Positions 1 to 7,816 of a stretch of 64,000 bases of DNA are shown in pieces. The DNA is from Micromonospora sp. WMMA1947 (GTDB taxonomy: Bacteria > Actinomycetota > Actinomycetes > Mycobacteriales > Micromonosporaceae). Position numbers and translations under genes: made by a program. Every line of letters starts with the position of its first letter. The first letter of the stretch is position 1. Location of the stretch: NCBI RefSeq assembly GCF_027497355.1, contig NZ_CP114909.1, forward strand, positions 4,607,001 through 4,671,000, given 5' to 3'. The notes under the pieces are model-generated. The model did no database searches. It was not told where the DNA came from and saw only the letters and a program-made list of their open reading frames with translations.

Positions 1-8
1 GAGCAGTC

Positions 9-674
9 ATGGTCTTCCGCAACGTGATCGTCTGTCACATGGTCCCCGGCAGCGAGCAGATCGTCGGCGGCGTGTTCGGCCACTACGACCAGGCCACCCG
101 CCCGCAGGACCTGGGCGTCATCGGCCGGTACCTGCTGTCGCACCACGACCTCTACATCCACGTGATCGAGCGGGAGCAGGACCCGCGGATCTCCGGGCAG
201 ACCCGTGGCCTGCCCGCCTTCCAGAAGATCGCCGAGGAGATCGGGCCGTACGTCACCCCGTACCCGCGCTACTGGAAGAACCCGTCGGACTCGGTGGCGA
301 AGGAGTTCTACCACTGGGCGCCCGAGGGCGAGCCGCCCGCCGACACCACGCTCACCGTGATCGTCGGGCGGATCAAGCCGGGCGCCGAGCCGGACGTGGC
401 ACGGGTCTTCGGCGAGTCCGACGCCGGGTCGCTCCCGGCCGACCTCGGCGTCACGGGGCGCTGGCTCTACTCGATCGACGACGTCTACGTGCACCTGCTC
501 GAACAGGAGTCGTCGGTGGCCGAGGCCACCCGCGACCGGCACGGCGACAAGCCGGCCTTCGGCAAGGTGATGCAGGACCTGGGCCCGTACATCGAGCCGT
601 ACCGGCCGGAGAGGTGGCAGGGCCCGCAGGACTCCGTCGCCACCGTCTTCTACCGCTGGCAGGCCCAGGACTGA
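9..674 (+). CDS. Tandem TcmI-type aromatic polyketide cyclase
   Basis: The 221-residue protein holds two head-to-tail copies (about residues 1-105 and 112-221) of the TcmI-type polyketide cyclase fold. Each copy ends in a similar signature (KEFYHW near residue 103, TVFYRW near the C terminus), with matching 'xLGVxGRxLxSxxDxYxHxxE' cores. Single-domain members are usually about 105-110 residues and direct ring closure of type II polyketide chains in the cytoplasm, so this is a fused double form. The ATG at 9 is the first in frame; any ribosome site is cut by the window edge. No other polyketide gene is visible, so the product (spore pigment or another aromatic) cannot be read here; the rest of the locus would lie upstream of position 1. 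Confidence 0.8.
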   Translation: MVFRNVIVCHMVPGSEQIVGGVFGHYDQATRPQDLGVIGRYLLSHHDLYIHVIEREQDPRISGQTRGLPAFQKIAEEIGPYVTPYPRYWKNPSDSVAKEFYHWAPEGEPPADTTLTVIVGRIKPGAEPDVARVFGESDAGSLPADLGVTGRWLYSIDDVYVHLLEQESSVAEATRDRHGDKPAFGKVMQDLGPYIEPYRPERWQGPQDSVATVFYRWQAQD

Positions 675-758
675 CCCGATCAGCGCTCCCGTGCACCGGG
701 AGCGCGGAAACGCCGCCCCCGCCACCGGCCGTACGCCAGGCTGGTGCGGGGGTGCCCG

Positions 759-1142
759 GTGTCGACGAAGGAGATCGTCCAGCACGTCGGGGCGCTGCTG
801 GACCTGGCCGGGGTGCTCGTCATCGCGGTCGGCGTCGCAGTCGCCACGGCGGTGTTCGCGGTGCGCTGCGCTCGGACCCGGCAAGTGGTCGCGCACTACC
901 GGGCGTACCGGCAGGGGGTCGGCCGGGCCATCCTGCTCGGCCTGGAGTTCCTGGTCGGTGGCGACATCATCCGTACGGTCGCGGTGTCGCCCACGTTCAC
1001 CAGCGTCGGCGTGCTGGCGCTGATCGTGCTGGTCCGCACGTTCCTCAGCTTCTCCCTCGAGGTGGAACTGGACGGCCGGTGGCCCTGGCAGGGCCGGACC
1101 CCCGCCGACCGGCCGAGCGTGGGCGCCCGCCCGCAGCGCTGA
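759..1142 (+). CDS. DUF1622 family membrane protein
   Basis: This 127-residue protein has three hydrophobic segments (about residues 13-34, 50-70 and 80-97) and the DUF1622 hallmarks: LEFLVGGDIIRT in the middle segment and LVRTFLSFSLEVEL after the third. The function of DUF1622 proteins is unknown; they are small inner-membrane proteins. The GTG at 759 is preferred because GGGGG at 748-752 sits about 6 nt upstream; an in-frame GTG at 744 would add five residues but has no good ribosome site. It lies between the cyclase and the copper ATPase on the same strand and is closed by a strong palindrome just after its stop. Confidence 0.75.
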   Translation: MSTKEIVQHVGALLDLAGVLVIAVGVAVATAVFAVRCARTRQVVAHYRAYRQGVGRAILLGLEFLVGGDIIRTVAVSPTFTSVGVLALIVLVRTFLSFSLEVELDGRWPWQGRTPADRPSVGARPQR

Positions 1143-1143
1143 A

Positions 1144-1167
1144 CGCCGGCCGACATGTCGGCCGGCG
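1144..1167 (+). terminator. Perfect 24-bp palindrome after the DUF1622 gene
   Basis: CGCCGGCCGA / TCGGCCGGCG form a perfect 10-bp stem with a CATG loop, beginning 2 bp after the stop codon. There is no U-tract, which is usual for high-GC actinobacterial terminators. It may end transcription of the DUF1622 gene and insulate the copper-ATPase promoter; an operator role is the alternative. Confidence 0.45.
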
Positions 1168-1184
1168 CGGGATGCGCCGGACAG

Positions 1185-1199
1185 TACCCCCAGGGGGTA
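1185..1199 (+). promoter_or_regulatory. CsoR-like copper operator
   Basis: TACCCCC-A-GGGGGTA is a perfect 7-bp-arm inverted repeat ending 11 bp before the ATPase start. It closely resembles the C-tract/G-tract palindrome bound by CsoR-type Cu(I) repressors, which are displaced by copper. No csoR gene is in the window, so the regulator would act from elsewhere. The palindrome's last bases overlap an in-frame ATG at 1199, which argues for the downstream ATG at 1211 as the start. Confidence 0.6.
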
Positions 1200-1210
1200 T
1201 GGTGGGCGGC

Positions 1211-3256
1211 ATGGAGCACGGATCCGGTCACTACACCGCCCACCACGGCGACCACGGCGCGCACGCCGGGCACGACCCGGAGCAGTTCCGCCGCCGGTTC
1301 TGGCTGAGCCTCGCGCTGACCGTGCCGATCGTCGCCACCAGCCACATGGTGATGGACTGGTTCGGCTACACGCTCGAGTTCCCGGGCGTGCGCTGGGTCG
1401 GCCCGGTGCTCGGCACCGTCGTGTTCGCGTACGGCGGCTGGCCGTTCCTCACCGGCGGGCTGCGTGAGCTGCGCGAACGTGCCCCCGGGATGATGCTGCT
1501 GATCTCGATGGCGATCGTGGTCGCGTACCTCGCCTCGGCCGCCACCAGCGTCGGCCTGTTCGACCTGGACTTCTGGTGGGAGCTCGCCGCGCTGGTCACC
1601 ATCATGCTGCTCGGCCACTGGCAGGAGATGCGGGCGGTCGGGCAGGCGCGTGGTGCGCTCGGCGCCCTCGCGGCGCTGCTGCCCGACGACGCCGAGCGCC
1701 TGGACGACGCCGGGCAGCCGCATCCGGTGCCCGTCGGCGAGCTGCGGGTGGACGACCTGGTGCTGGTGCGCCCCGGCGGGCGGGTGCCGGCCGACGGGCG
1801 GATCGTCGAGGGCGCCGCCGAGCTGGACGAGTCGATGATCACCGGCGAGTCGCGGCCGGTGGCGCGTGCCGCCGGTGACCGGGTGGTCGCCGGCACCGTC
1901 GCCACCGACTCCACCCTCCGGGTACGCGTCGAGGCCGTCGGCGCGGACACCGCGCTGGCCGGTATCGGGCGGCTCGTCGCGCAGGCGCAGGCCTCCGGCG
2001 GGCGCGCGCAGGTGCTCGCCGACCGGTTCGCCGCGCTGCTGTTCTACCTGGCGGCGTTCGCCGGCCTGGCGACGTTCGCGGTGTGGGCGCTGCTCGGCGA
2101 CCCCGACCAGGCGGTGGTGCGGACCGTGACCGTGCTGGTGATCGCCTGCCCGCACGCGCTCGGCCTGGCGATCCCGCTGGTGGTGGCGCTGTCCACCGCG
2201 CTGTCGGCCCGCGCCGGCATCCTGGTCAAGGACCGGCTCGCGCTGGAGCGGATGCGCACCGTCGACACCGTCCTGTTCGACAAGACCGGCACGCTCACCA
2301 CCGGCCGGCACACGGTCACCGGCGTGGCCGCGACCGGCGGGCTCGACGAGGCGGCCGCCCTGGCGCTGGCCGGCGCGGTCGAGGCGGACAGCGAGCACCC
2401 GCTGGCCCGGGCGCTCGTGACCGCCGCCGACGCCCGTGGCGCCCGCCCGGCCGCGCGCGGCTTTCGTGCGCTCACCGGCCGGGGCGTGCGCGCCACGGTG
2501 GACGGCGTCGACTGGGCGGTCGGCGGGCCGGCGCTGCTGCGCGAACTCGGCGCCCCGGTGCCGGACGACCTGGCCCGGGCCGCGCAGGAGTGGTCGGGTC
2601 GCGGTGCCGCGGTGCTGCACCTGGTCCGGCTGCCCGAGGGCGGAGCGCCGGAGGTGGTCGCCGCGTTCGGGCTGGAGGACCAGGTCCGCCCGGAGGCGCG
2701 GGCCGCCGTGGCCGAGCTGCGCGACCTCGGCGTACGCAAGATCGTGATGATCACCGGCGACGCGCGCCCGGTCGCTGAGGCGGTCGCCGCCGACCTCGGG
2801 TTCCGGCCCGGCGTCGACGAGGTCTTCGCCGAGGTGCTCCCGGCCGACAAGGACAAGGCGGTGGCCGAGCTGCGCGACCGGGGACTGACTGTGGCGATGG
2901 TGGGCGACGGCGTGAACGACGCACCGGCGCTTGCGCGCGCCGACGTCGGGCTGGCCATCGGCGCCGGCACCGACGTGGCGATCGAGTCCGCCGGGGTGGT
3001 GCTCGCCGGCTCCGACCCGCGCGGCGTCGGCGGCGTGATCCGGCTGTCCCGCGCCTCGTACCGGAAGATGCGGCAGAACCTCGCCTGGGCGGCCGGCTAC
3101 AACGTGGTCGCGATCCCGCTCGCCGCCGGTGTGCTGGCCTGGGGCGGGATCGCGCTCAGCCCGGCCCTGGGCGCGGTGCTGATGTCCGCCTCCACCATCG
3201 TCGTGGCGCTCAACGCCCAACTGCTGCGCCGGGTCCGGATCGCGCCGGCCGACTGA
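1211..3256 (+). CDS. CopB-type (P1B, CPH motif) copper-translocating ATPase
   Basis: This 681-residue integral-membrane pump has the full P-type set: TGES near residue 210 (actuator), CPH in the transport helix near residue 313, the phosphorylated Asp in DKTGTLTTG near 357, SEHP for ATP binding and GDGVNDAPAL in the hinge. CPH rather than CPC, plus a His-rich cytoplasmic N terminus (HGSGHYTAHHGDHGAHAGH) instead of a CxxC metal domain, places it in the CopB-like P1B-3 group, linked to Cu(II)/Ag(I) export. The ATG at 1211 is chosen because an earlier ATG at 1199 lies inside the CsoR-like operator. Length fits the family. Copper export for tolerance is the likely role; the exact metal is inferred. 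Confidence 0.9.
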   Translation: MEHGSGHYTAHHGDHGAHAGHDPEQFRRRFWLSLALTVPIVATSHMVMDWFGYTLEFPGVRWVGPVLGTVVFAYGGWPFLTGGLRELRERAPGMMLLISMAIVVAYLASAATSVGLFDLDFWWELAALVTIMLLGHWQEMRAVGQARGALGALAALLPDDAERLDDAGQPHPVPVGELRVDDLVLVRPGGRVPADGRIVEGAAELDESMITGESRPVARAAGDRVVAGTVATDSTLRVRVEAVGADTALAGIGRLVAQAQASGGRAQVLADRFAALLFYLAAFAGLATFAVWALLGDPDQAVVRTVTVLVIACPHALGLAIPLVVALSTALSARAGILVKDRLALERMRTVDTVLFDKTGTLTTGRHTVTGVAATGGLDEAAALALAGAVEADSEHPLARALVTAADARGARPAARGFRALTGRGVRATVDGVDWAVGGPALLRELGAPVPDDLARAAQEWSGRGAAVLHLVRLPEGGAPEVVAAFGLEDQVRPEARAAVAELRDLGVRKIVMITGDARPVAEAVAADLGFRPGVDEVFAEVLPADKDKAVAELRDRGLTVAMVGDGVNDAPALARADVGLAIGAGTDVAIESAGVVLAGSDPRGVGGVIRLSRASYRKMRQNLAWAAGYNVVAIPLAAGVLAWGGIALSPALGAVLMSASTIVVALNAQLLRRVRIAPAD

Positions 3257-3317
3257 GCCGCAGCTCCGGCTCCCGAACGGCAGTAAGGCTTGCGGCTGCG
3301 AGCGAACATGGCCCTTC

Positions 3318-3337
3318 CGGCCCGCACCTGCGGGCCG
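3318..3337 (+). terminator. Hairpin after the copper ATPase
   Basis: CGGCCCGCA-CC-TGCGGGCCG is a perfect 9-bp inverted repeat with a two-base centre, lying 61 bp after the ATPase stop and directly upstream of the next gene's -10 element. It probably separates the copper gene from the molybdate operon. Confidence 0.4.
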
Positions 3338-3338
3338 C

Positions 3339-3344
3339 TAGGGT
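3339..3344 (+). promoter_or_regulatory. Leaderless -10 element of the molybdate operon
   Basis: TAGGGT is followed by six bases and then GTG at 3351. A TAnnnT hexamer 6-7 nt before the start, with no Shine-Dalgarno sequence, is the signature of actinobacterial leaderless transcripts. This supports GTG 3351 as the start of the HTH-Mop gene. Confidence 0.55.
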
Positions 3345-3350
3345 GAGCGC

Positions 3351-3752
3351 GTGACGGTGTTCCGGATCGGCGAGGCGGCCGAACTGCTCGGGGTCAGCGC
3401 GGACACGGTCCGCCGCTGGATCGACGCCGGCAAGCTGCCGGCCACCCGCGACGAGCACGGCCACCGGGTGCTCGACGGCGCCGACATCGCCGCGTTCGTC
3501 CGCGCCCCCGGCCACCCCGAGCTGTCCTCGGCCCGTAACCGGCTGCGCGGCATCGTCACCGCCGTCGTCAAGGACACCGTGATGGCCCAGGTGGACATCC
3601 AGGCCGGGCCGTTCCGGGTGGTGTCGCTGATGAGCCGCGAGGCCGTCGACGACCTCGACCTCCAGGTCGGCTCCGTCGCCGTCGCGGTGATCAAGTCGAC
3701 CACCGTCGTGGTCGAGCGGGCCACCACCCCCAGGGGAAGGACCAGTCCGTGA
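3351..3752 (+). CDS. HTH-Mop (TOBE) molybdate-responsive regulator
   Basis: Residues 1-55 form a MerR/excisionase-like helix-turn-helix (RIGEAAELLGVSADTVRRW, with a lysine-rich wing), and residues 60-127 form a single Mop/TOBE domain (ARNRLRGIVTAVVKD...QVDIQAG...VVSLMSREAVDDL) of the kind that binds molybdate. At 133 residues it resembles half-size ModE-like regulators with an excisionase-type HTH. Its stop overlaps the modA start by four bases, so it is co-transcribed with modABC and probably senses molybdate for that operon. The leaderless GTG start is supported by the -10 element six bases upstream. Confidence 0.85.
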   Translation: MTVFRIGEAAELLGVSADTVRRWIDAGKLPATRDEHGHRVLDGADIAAFVRAPGHPELSSARNRLRGIVTAVVKDTVMAQVDIQAGPFRVVSLMSREAVDDLDLQVGSVAVAVIKSTTVVVERATTPRGRTSP

Positions 3753-4531
3753 CCGTACGGTGGATCCGCGCCGCGCTCGCCGCCGCGCTGGTGACGACGC
3801 TCGGCCTGACCGGCTGCGGCGGCACCGACGAGCCGGCCGGGTCCGACGGCGCCGGCCCGGTGACCGTGTTCGCCGCCGCCTCGCTCACCGAGTCGTTCAC
3901 CAAACTCGGCAAGGACTACGAGGCCGCGCACCCGGGCCGCACCGTCACGTTCAACTTCGGCGGCAGCTCCGGGCTCGCCACCCAGATCACCCAGGGCGCG
4001 CCCGCCGACGTGTTCGCGGCCGCCTCCCCGGCCACCATGAAGACGGTCACCGACGCCGGTGACGCCGCCGGCGAACCGGCCGCGCTGGTGCGCAACCAGC
4101 TCGTCGTCGCCGTACCCCCCGGCAACCCGGCCCGGGTCGGCGGCCTGGCCGACCTCGCCCGACCCGGCGTCAAGGTGGCGCTCTGCGCGGAGCAGGTGCC
4201 CTGCGGCGCCGCCGCGCGCACCGCGCTCGACGCCGCCGGTGTCCGGCTCACCCCCGCCACGCTCGAACGGGACGTCAAGGGCGCGCTGGCCAAGCTGCGC
4301 CTCGGCGAGGTCGACGCCGCGCTGGTCTACCGCACCGACGTCCGCGCCGTACCCGGGCTCGACGCGGTCGAGTTTCCCGAGTCGGCGCGCGCGGTGAACG
4401 ACTACCCGATCGTGGTGCTGCGCGCCGCCGGCAACCCGGCCGGCGCCCGCGCCTTCGTCGACTTCGTCCGCTCCGACGCCGGGCTCGCCGTGCTCACCGC
4501 CGCCGGGTTCCAGGCGCCGCCCGGCGCATGA
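3749..4531 (+). CDS. modA: Molybdate ABC transporter substrate-binding lipoprotein ModA
   Basis: A 260-residue exported lipoprotein: hydrophobic signal with the lipobox LTGC (Cys 23), then a type II periplasmic-binding fold beginning TVFAAASLTESF, the conserved ModA opening, with FNFGGSSGLATQI and QGAPADVFAAAS downstream. These segments line the oxyanion pocket in ModA proteins. The GTG start overlaps the preceding stop (GTGA), indicating translational coupling. It delivers molybdate (or tungstate) to ModBC. Molybdenum would feed the sulfite-oxidase-type enzyme encoded at 30.3-31.6 kb, though no direct regulatory link is visible. Confidence 0.93.
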   Translation: MTVRWIRAALAAALVTTLGLTGCGGTDEPAGSDGAGPVTVFAAASLTESFTKLGKDYEAAHPGRTVTFNFGGSSGLATQITQGAPADVFAAASPATMKTVTDAGDAAGEPAALVRNQLVVAVPPGNPARVGGLADLARPGVKVALCAEQVPCGAAARTALDAAGVRLTPATLERDVKGALAKLRLGEVDAALVYRTDVRAVPGLDAVEFPESARAVNDYPIVVLRAAGNPAGARAFVDFVRSDAGLAVLTAAGFQAPPGA

Positions 4532-5325
4532 GCCGCGGCGTACGCCGGCAGCGGGTGCCGATCGCCCTGCTCGTGCCCGCCGGGCTGGGCCTGACCTTCC
4601 TCGTCCTGCCGCTCGCCGGTCTGCTGCTCCGGGCGCCCTGGACCACGCTGCCCCGGCGGCTGACCGAACCGGGTGTGCTCACCGCGCTGCGGCTGTCACT
4701 CGAGACCGCCACCGTCGCCACGCTGCTCTGCGTGGCGCTCGGCGTACCCCTGGCCTGGCTGCTGGCCCGCGTCGAGTTCCCCGGCCGACGGCTGGTCCGG
4801 GCGCTGGTCACGGTGCCGCTGGTGCTGCCGCCGGTGGTCGGCGGCGTGGCGCTGCTGCTGGTCTTCGGCCGGCGCGGGCTGATCGGGTCGTGGCTGGACG
4901 AGGCGTTCGGCGTGACGCTGCCGTTCACCACCGCCGGGGTGGTGCTGGCCGAGGCGTTCGTGGCGATGCCGTTCCTGGTCATCGCCGTCGAGGGCGCGTT
5001 ACGCGGCGCCGACCCCCGGTACGAGGAGGCCGCCGCCACGCTCGGCGCCGGACGCTTCACCACCTTCACCCGGGTCACGCTGCCGCTGGTCGCCCCGGGC
5101 GTGGCAGCCGGTGCGGTGCTCTGCTGGGCCCGGGCCCTCGGCGAGTTCGGCGCCACCATCACGTTCGCCGGCAACTATCCCGGCCGCACCCAGACCATGC
5201 CGCTGGCGGTCTATCTGGCGCTGGAGACCGACCTGCAGGCCGCGATCGTGCTGAGCCTGATCCTGCTCACCGTCTCCGTGGTCATCCTCGCCGCGCTGCG
5301 CGACAAATGGGTCGGCAGCACATGA
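4528..5325 (+). CDS. modB: Molybdate ABC transporter permease ModB, with a TTA codon
   Basis: A 265-residue permease with about six membrane helices and the ABC coupling-loop motif (EAAATLGAGRFTTFTRVTLP, the EAA loop contacting the ATPase). It forms the molybdate channel with ModC. It overlaps modA by four bases (ATGA) and modC likewise. Notably it contains an in-frame TTA leucine codon at 4999-5001 (in EGALRGAD), one of only two I found in the window. In streptomycetes TTA codons need the developmentally regulated bldA tRNA, so molybdate uptake may be under that control here; this is inference. Confidence 0.92.
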   Translation: MSRGVRRQRVPIALLVPAGLGLTFLVLPLAGLLLRAPWTTLPRRLTEPGVLTALRLSLETATVATLLCVALGVPLAWLLARVEFPGRRLVRALVTVPLVLPPVVGGVALLLVFGRRGLIGSWLDEAFGVTLPFTTAGVVLAEAFVAMPFLVIAVEGALRGADPRYEEAAATLGAGRFTTFTRVTLPLVAPGVAAGAVLCWARALGEFGATITFAGNYPGRTQTMPLAVYLALETDLQAAIVLSLILLTVSVVILAALRDKWVGST

Positions 5326-6377
5326 CAGCGCTGCTGGACGCGCACCTCGTCGCCGAGCGGGACGGCTTCACCCTCGACGTGCGGCTGCGTATCGCCGCCG
5401 GTGAGGTGGTGGCGCTGCTCGGCCCGAACGGCGCCGGCAAGACCACGGCGCTGCGGGTGCTCGCGGGGCTGCACCCGCTGGACGGCGGGCACCTCACGCT
5501 CGACGGCGCCGACCTGGACCGCCCGGACCGCCGGGTGTGGACGCCACCGGAACGGCGGCCGGTCGGCGTGGTGTTCCAGGACTACCTGCTGTTCCCGCAC
5601 CTGAGCGCGCTGGACAACGTGGCGTTCGGGCCACGCCGCCGGGGCGCCGACAAGCGTGCCGCGCGCGCCCGGGCCCAGGAGTGGCTGGACCGGGTCGGCC
5701 TCGGCGACCAGGCTCGCCGGCGGCCCCGGCAGCTCTCCGGCGGGCAGGCGCAGCGGGTCGCGCTGGCCCGCGCGCTCGCCGTCGACCCGGCGCTGCTGCT
5801 GCTCGACGAGCCGCTCGCCGCGCTGGACGCGCGGACCCGCCTGGACACCCGCGCCGAACTCCAGCGCCACCTCGGCGCGCATCCCGGTGCGACGCTGCTG
5901 GTCACCCACGACCCCCTCGATGCCCTGGTGCTCGCCGACCGACTGGTCATCGTGGAGCACGGCCGGGTCGTGCAGGAGGGCGACGCCACAGCCGTCACGG
6001 CCCGGCCGCGCACCGACTACGTGGCCCGGCTGGTCGGCCTCAACCTGCACCGCGGCCACGCCGACGGCCATGCCGTCACAGTTGGTGAGCTGACGCTCAC
6101 CACCGCCGACGCGGTTGAGGGTGAGGCGTTCGTCGCGTACCCGCCTTCGGCTGTCGCGCTGCACCCGTCCCGGCCGGAGGGCAGCCCGCGCAACGTGTGG
6201 GCGGCCACCGTGAGCGGAGTGCAACGCCACGGCGACAACCTGCGCGTGCAACTGGCCGGGCCGGTCGAGGTCGCCGCCGACGTCACGCCCGCCGCCGCGG
6301 CCCATCTCGGACTGATCCCCGGCCGCCCGGTGTGGGCGGCGGTCAAGGCAGCCGAGACGCGCGCGTATCCGGCGTGA
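5322..6377 (+). CDS. modC: Molybdate ABC transporter ATPase ModC
   Basis: A 351-residue ATPase with Walker A GPNGAGKTT, Q-loop VVFQDYLLFPHL, signature LSGGQAQR, Walker B LLLLDEPLAALD and the switch His in LLVTHDPLDA. The C-terminal ~110 residues form a regulatory extension with TOBE-like strands, as in ModC/CysA-type importers. The ATG at 5322 overlaps the modB stop by four bases. It energises molybdate uptake. The operon HTH-Mop, modA, modB, modC appears complete; no terminator was recognised after it. Confidence 0.92.
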   Translation: MTALLDAHLVAERDGFTLDVRLRIAAGEVVALLGPNGAGKTTALRVLAGLHPLDGGHLTLDGADLDRPDRRVWTPPERRPVGVVFQDYLLFPHLSALDNVAFGPRRRGADKRAARARAQEWLDRVGLGDQARRRPRQLSGGQAQRVALARALAVDPALLLLDEPLAALDARTRLDTRAELQRHLGAHPGATLLVTHDPLDALVLADRLVIVEHGRVVQEGDATAVTARPRTDYVARLVGLNLHRGHADGHAVTVGELTLTTADAVEGEAFVAYPPSAVALHPSRPEGSPRNVWAATVSGVQRHGDNLRVQLAGPVEVAADVTPAAAAHLGLIPGRPVWAAVKAAETRAYPA

Positions 6378-6472
6378 CAAACACCGCTGGTCAGGGCATG
6401 TGCGCAGGTGAGAGGTTTGATCTGCGCTCAACCGGTCACTGGGACGGTAGCGACGACGCAAAGGGGGACACG

Positions 6473-6745
6473 GTGCCCGACACGATCCGCAACAGGTCCA
6501 GTCTGGACGCCGACCTGCCACGGGGAGTCACCGACCCGTTGCTCTGGCGGGCCGCGTACGACGTTGCCGTCGCCCACCGGCCCGACGAGTCCGGCCGGTG
6601 CGAGAGCCTGCTGTGTGACGGTCGGGTCGCGCCGTGTGACGCGCTGACCGCCGCCCACCGGGCCATGGAACTGGCCGGGGACCGGCACGCCGACCGGGCC
6701 GAGCCGGAGACCTGGCGTACGGAGCAGCGCCGGCGCGCCGCCTGA
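6473..6745 (+). CDS. Small conserved-looking protein, function unknown
   Basis: A 90-residue acidic, soluble protein with a Cys-rich middle (CESLLCDGRVAPC, three Cys within 13 residues) and a charged C terminus (WRTEQRRRAA). I do not recognise a family. The GTG at 6473 is chosen because AAGGGGGA ends about 5 nt upstream, one of the stronger ribosome sites in the window. It stands alone between modC and the dehydrogenase operon. The Cys cluster could bind a metal, but nothing else supports that. Confidence 0.6.
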   Translation: MPDTIRNRSSLDADLPRGVTDPLLWRAAYDVAVAHRPDESGRCESLLCDGRVAPCDALTAAHRAMELAGDRHADRAEPETWRTEQRRRAA

Positions 6746-6793
6746 GCATCGGGTCGCGGGCGGTTCGAACCGTGGACGCCCCGCTTCCGTGTT

Positions 6794-6799
6794 TATGAT
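6794..6799 (+). promoter_or_regulatory. -10 element upstream of the pterin-like operon
   Basis: TATGAT, a near-consensus -10, lies 37 bp before the dehydrogenase start at 6837. A weak -35 candidate (GTGGAC, 6772-6777) sits 16 bp upstream. This is the most promoter-like element before the seven-gene run. Confidence 0.4.
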
Positions 6800-6836
6800 C
6801 GACAACTCGGTCGGAATGCGGGGAAGAGGAGAGTTC

Positions 6837-7814
6837 GTGACGGTCGACGCCCACGCGTTCTGGCTCCGCGCCCCCGGCGAGGGCGAGATCCGGCCGGTCC
6901 GGCTCGCCCCGCCCGGCCCGGGTGAGGTGCTGGTCCGCACCCGTTTCTCCGGCGTCAGCCGCGGCACCGAGACGCTGGTGTTCACCGGTCGAGTCCCGGC
7001 CGACCAGCACGCCGCGATGCGGGCGCCGTTCCAGGAAGGCGACTTCCCGGCGCCGGTCAAGTACGGCTACCTCAGCGTCGGCACGGTCGAGGCCGGCGAC
7101 GAGCGGCTGCTCGGCCGTACCGTCTTCTGCCTGTACCCGCACCAGAGCGCGTACGTGGTCCCGGCCGACGCCGTGACCGTCGTGCCGGACGCCGTGCCGG
7201 CGCAGCGCGCGGTGCTGGCCGGCACCGTGGAGACCGCGGTCAACGCGCTCTGGGACGCCGCGCCGCTGGTCGGCGACCGGGTCACGGTGATCGGCGGCGG
7301 GATGGTCGGCTGCGCGGTCACCGCGCTGCTGGCCCGCTTCCCCGGCGTACGCGTGGAACTGGTCGACGCCGACCCGGCCCGGGCCGAGGTGGCCGCCGCG
7401 CTCGGCGCCGACTTCGCCGTGCCCGCCGACGCGAGCGGCGAGCGTGACCTGGTGGTGCACGCCAGCGCCACCTCCGACGGACTGCAACGCGGCCTGGAGC
7501 TGCTGCGCCCGGAGGGCACCGTGCTGGAGCTGAGCTGGTACGGCGACCGGCCGGTCACGCTGGCGCTGGGCGGCGCGTTCCACTCCCGACGGCTGGGCAT
7601 CCGCAGCAGCCAGGTCGGCACCGTGTCGCCCCGGCGGGCCGACCGCAGTTACGCCGACCGGCTCGCGCTGGCCCTGGACCTGCTGGCCGACCCGGCGTTC
7701 GACGCGCTGCTCACCGGCCGGTCCCGTTTCGACGACCTGCCCGACGTGCTGGACCGGCTCGCCTCGGGCGAGCTGCCGGCGCTGTGTCATCTCATCACCT
7801 ACGGCGAGGAGTGA
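6837..7814 (+). CDS. MDR-superfamily dehydrogenase (BchC-like)
   Basis: A 325-residue medium-chain dehydrogenase/reductase: N-terminal GroES-like fold ([30 protein letters not shown], also seen in BchC-type enzymes) and a Rossmann domain with [11 protein letters not shown] for NAD(P)H. The four-Cys structural zinc lobe of classical alcohol dehydrogenases is absent. GTG 6837 is preferred because GAAGAGGAGAG ends 5 nt upstream; an ATG at 6789 would place extra residues across the promoter. It is the first gene of a tight run with a QueD-fold protein, so it probably oxidises or reduces a side chain of the pathway product; the substrate is unknown. Confidence 0.8.
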   Translation: MTVDAHAFWLRAPGEGEIRPVRLAPPGPGEVLVRTRFSGVSRGTETLVFTGRVPADQHAAMRAPFQEGDFPAPVKYGYLSVGTVEAGDERLLGRTVFCLYPHQSAYVVPADAVTVVPDAVPAQRAVLAGTVETAVNALWDAAPLVGDRVTVIGGGMVGCAVTALLARFPGVRVELVDADPARAEVAAALGADFAVPADASGERDLVVHASATSDGLQRGLELLRPEGTVLELSWYGDRPVTLALGGAFHSRRLGIRSSQVGTVSPRRADRSYADRLALALDLLADPAFDALLTGRSRFDDLPDVLDRLASGELPALCHLITYGEE

Positions 7815-7816
7815 AC

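Noticed and set aside
896..3220. Very long open frame antisense to the copper ATPase (774 codons)
   Set aside because: In DNA this GC-rich, the frame opposite a real gene often lacks stops. Its product is low-complexity Arg/Gly/His-rich with no domain, while the plus-strand frame has all P-type ATPase motifs.
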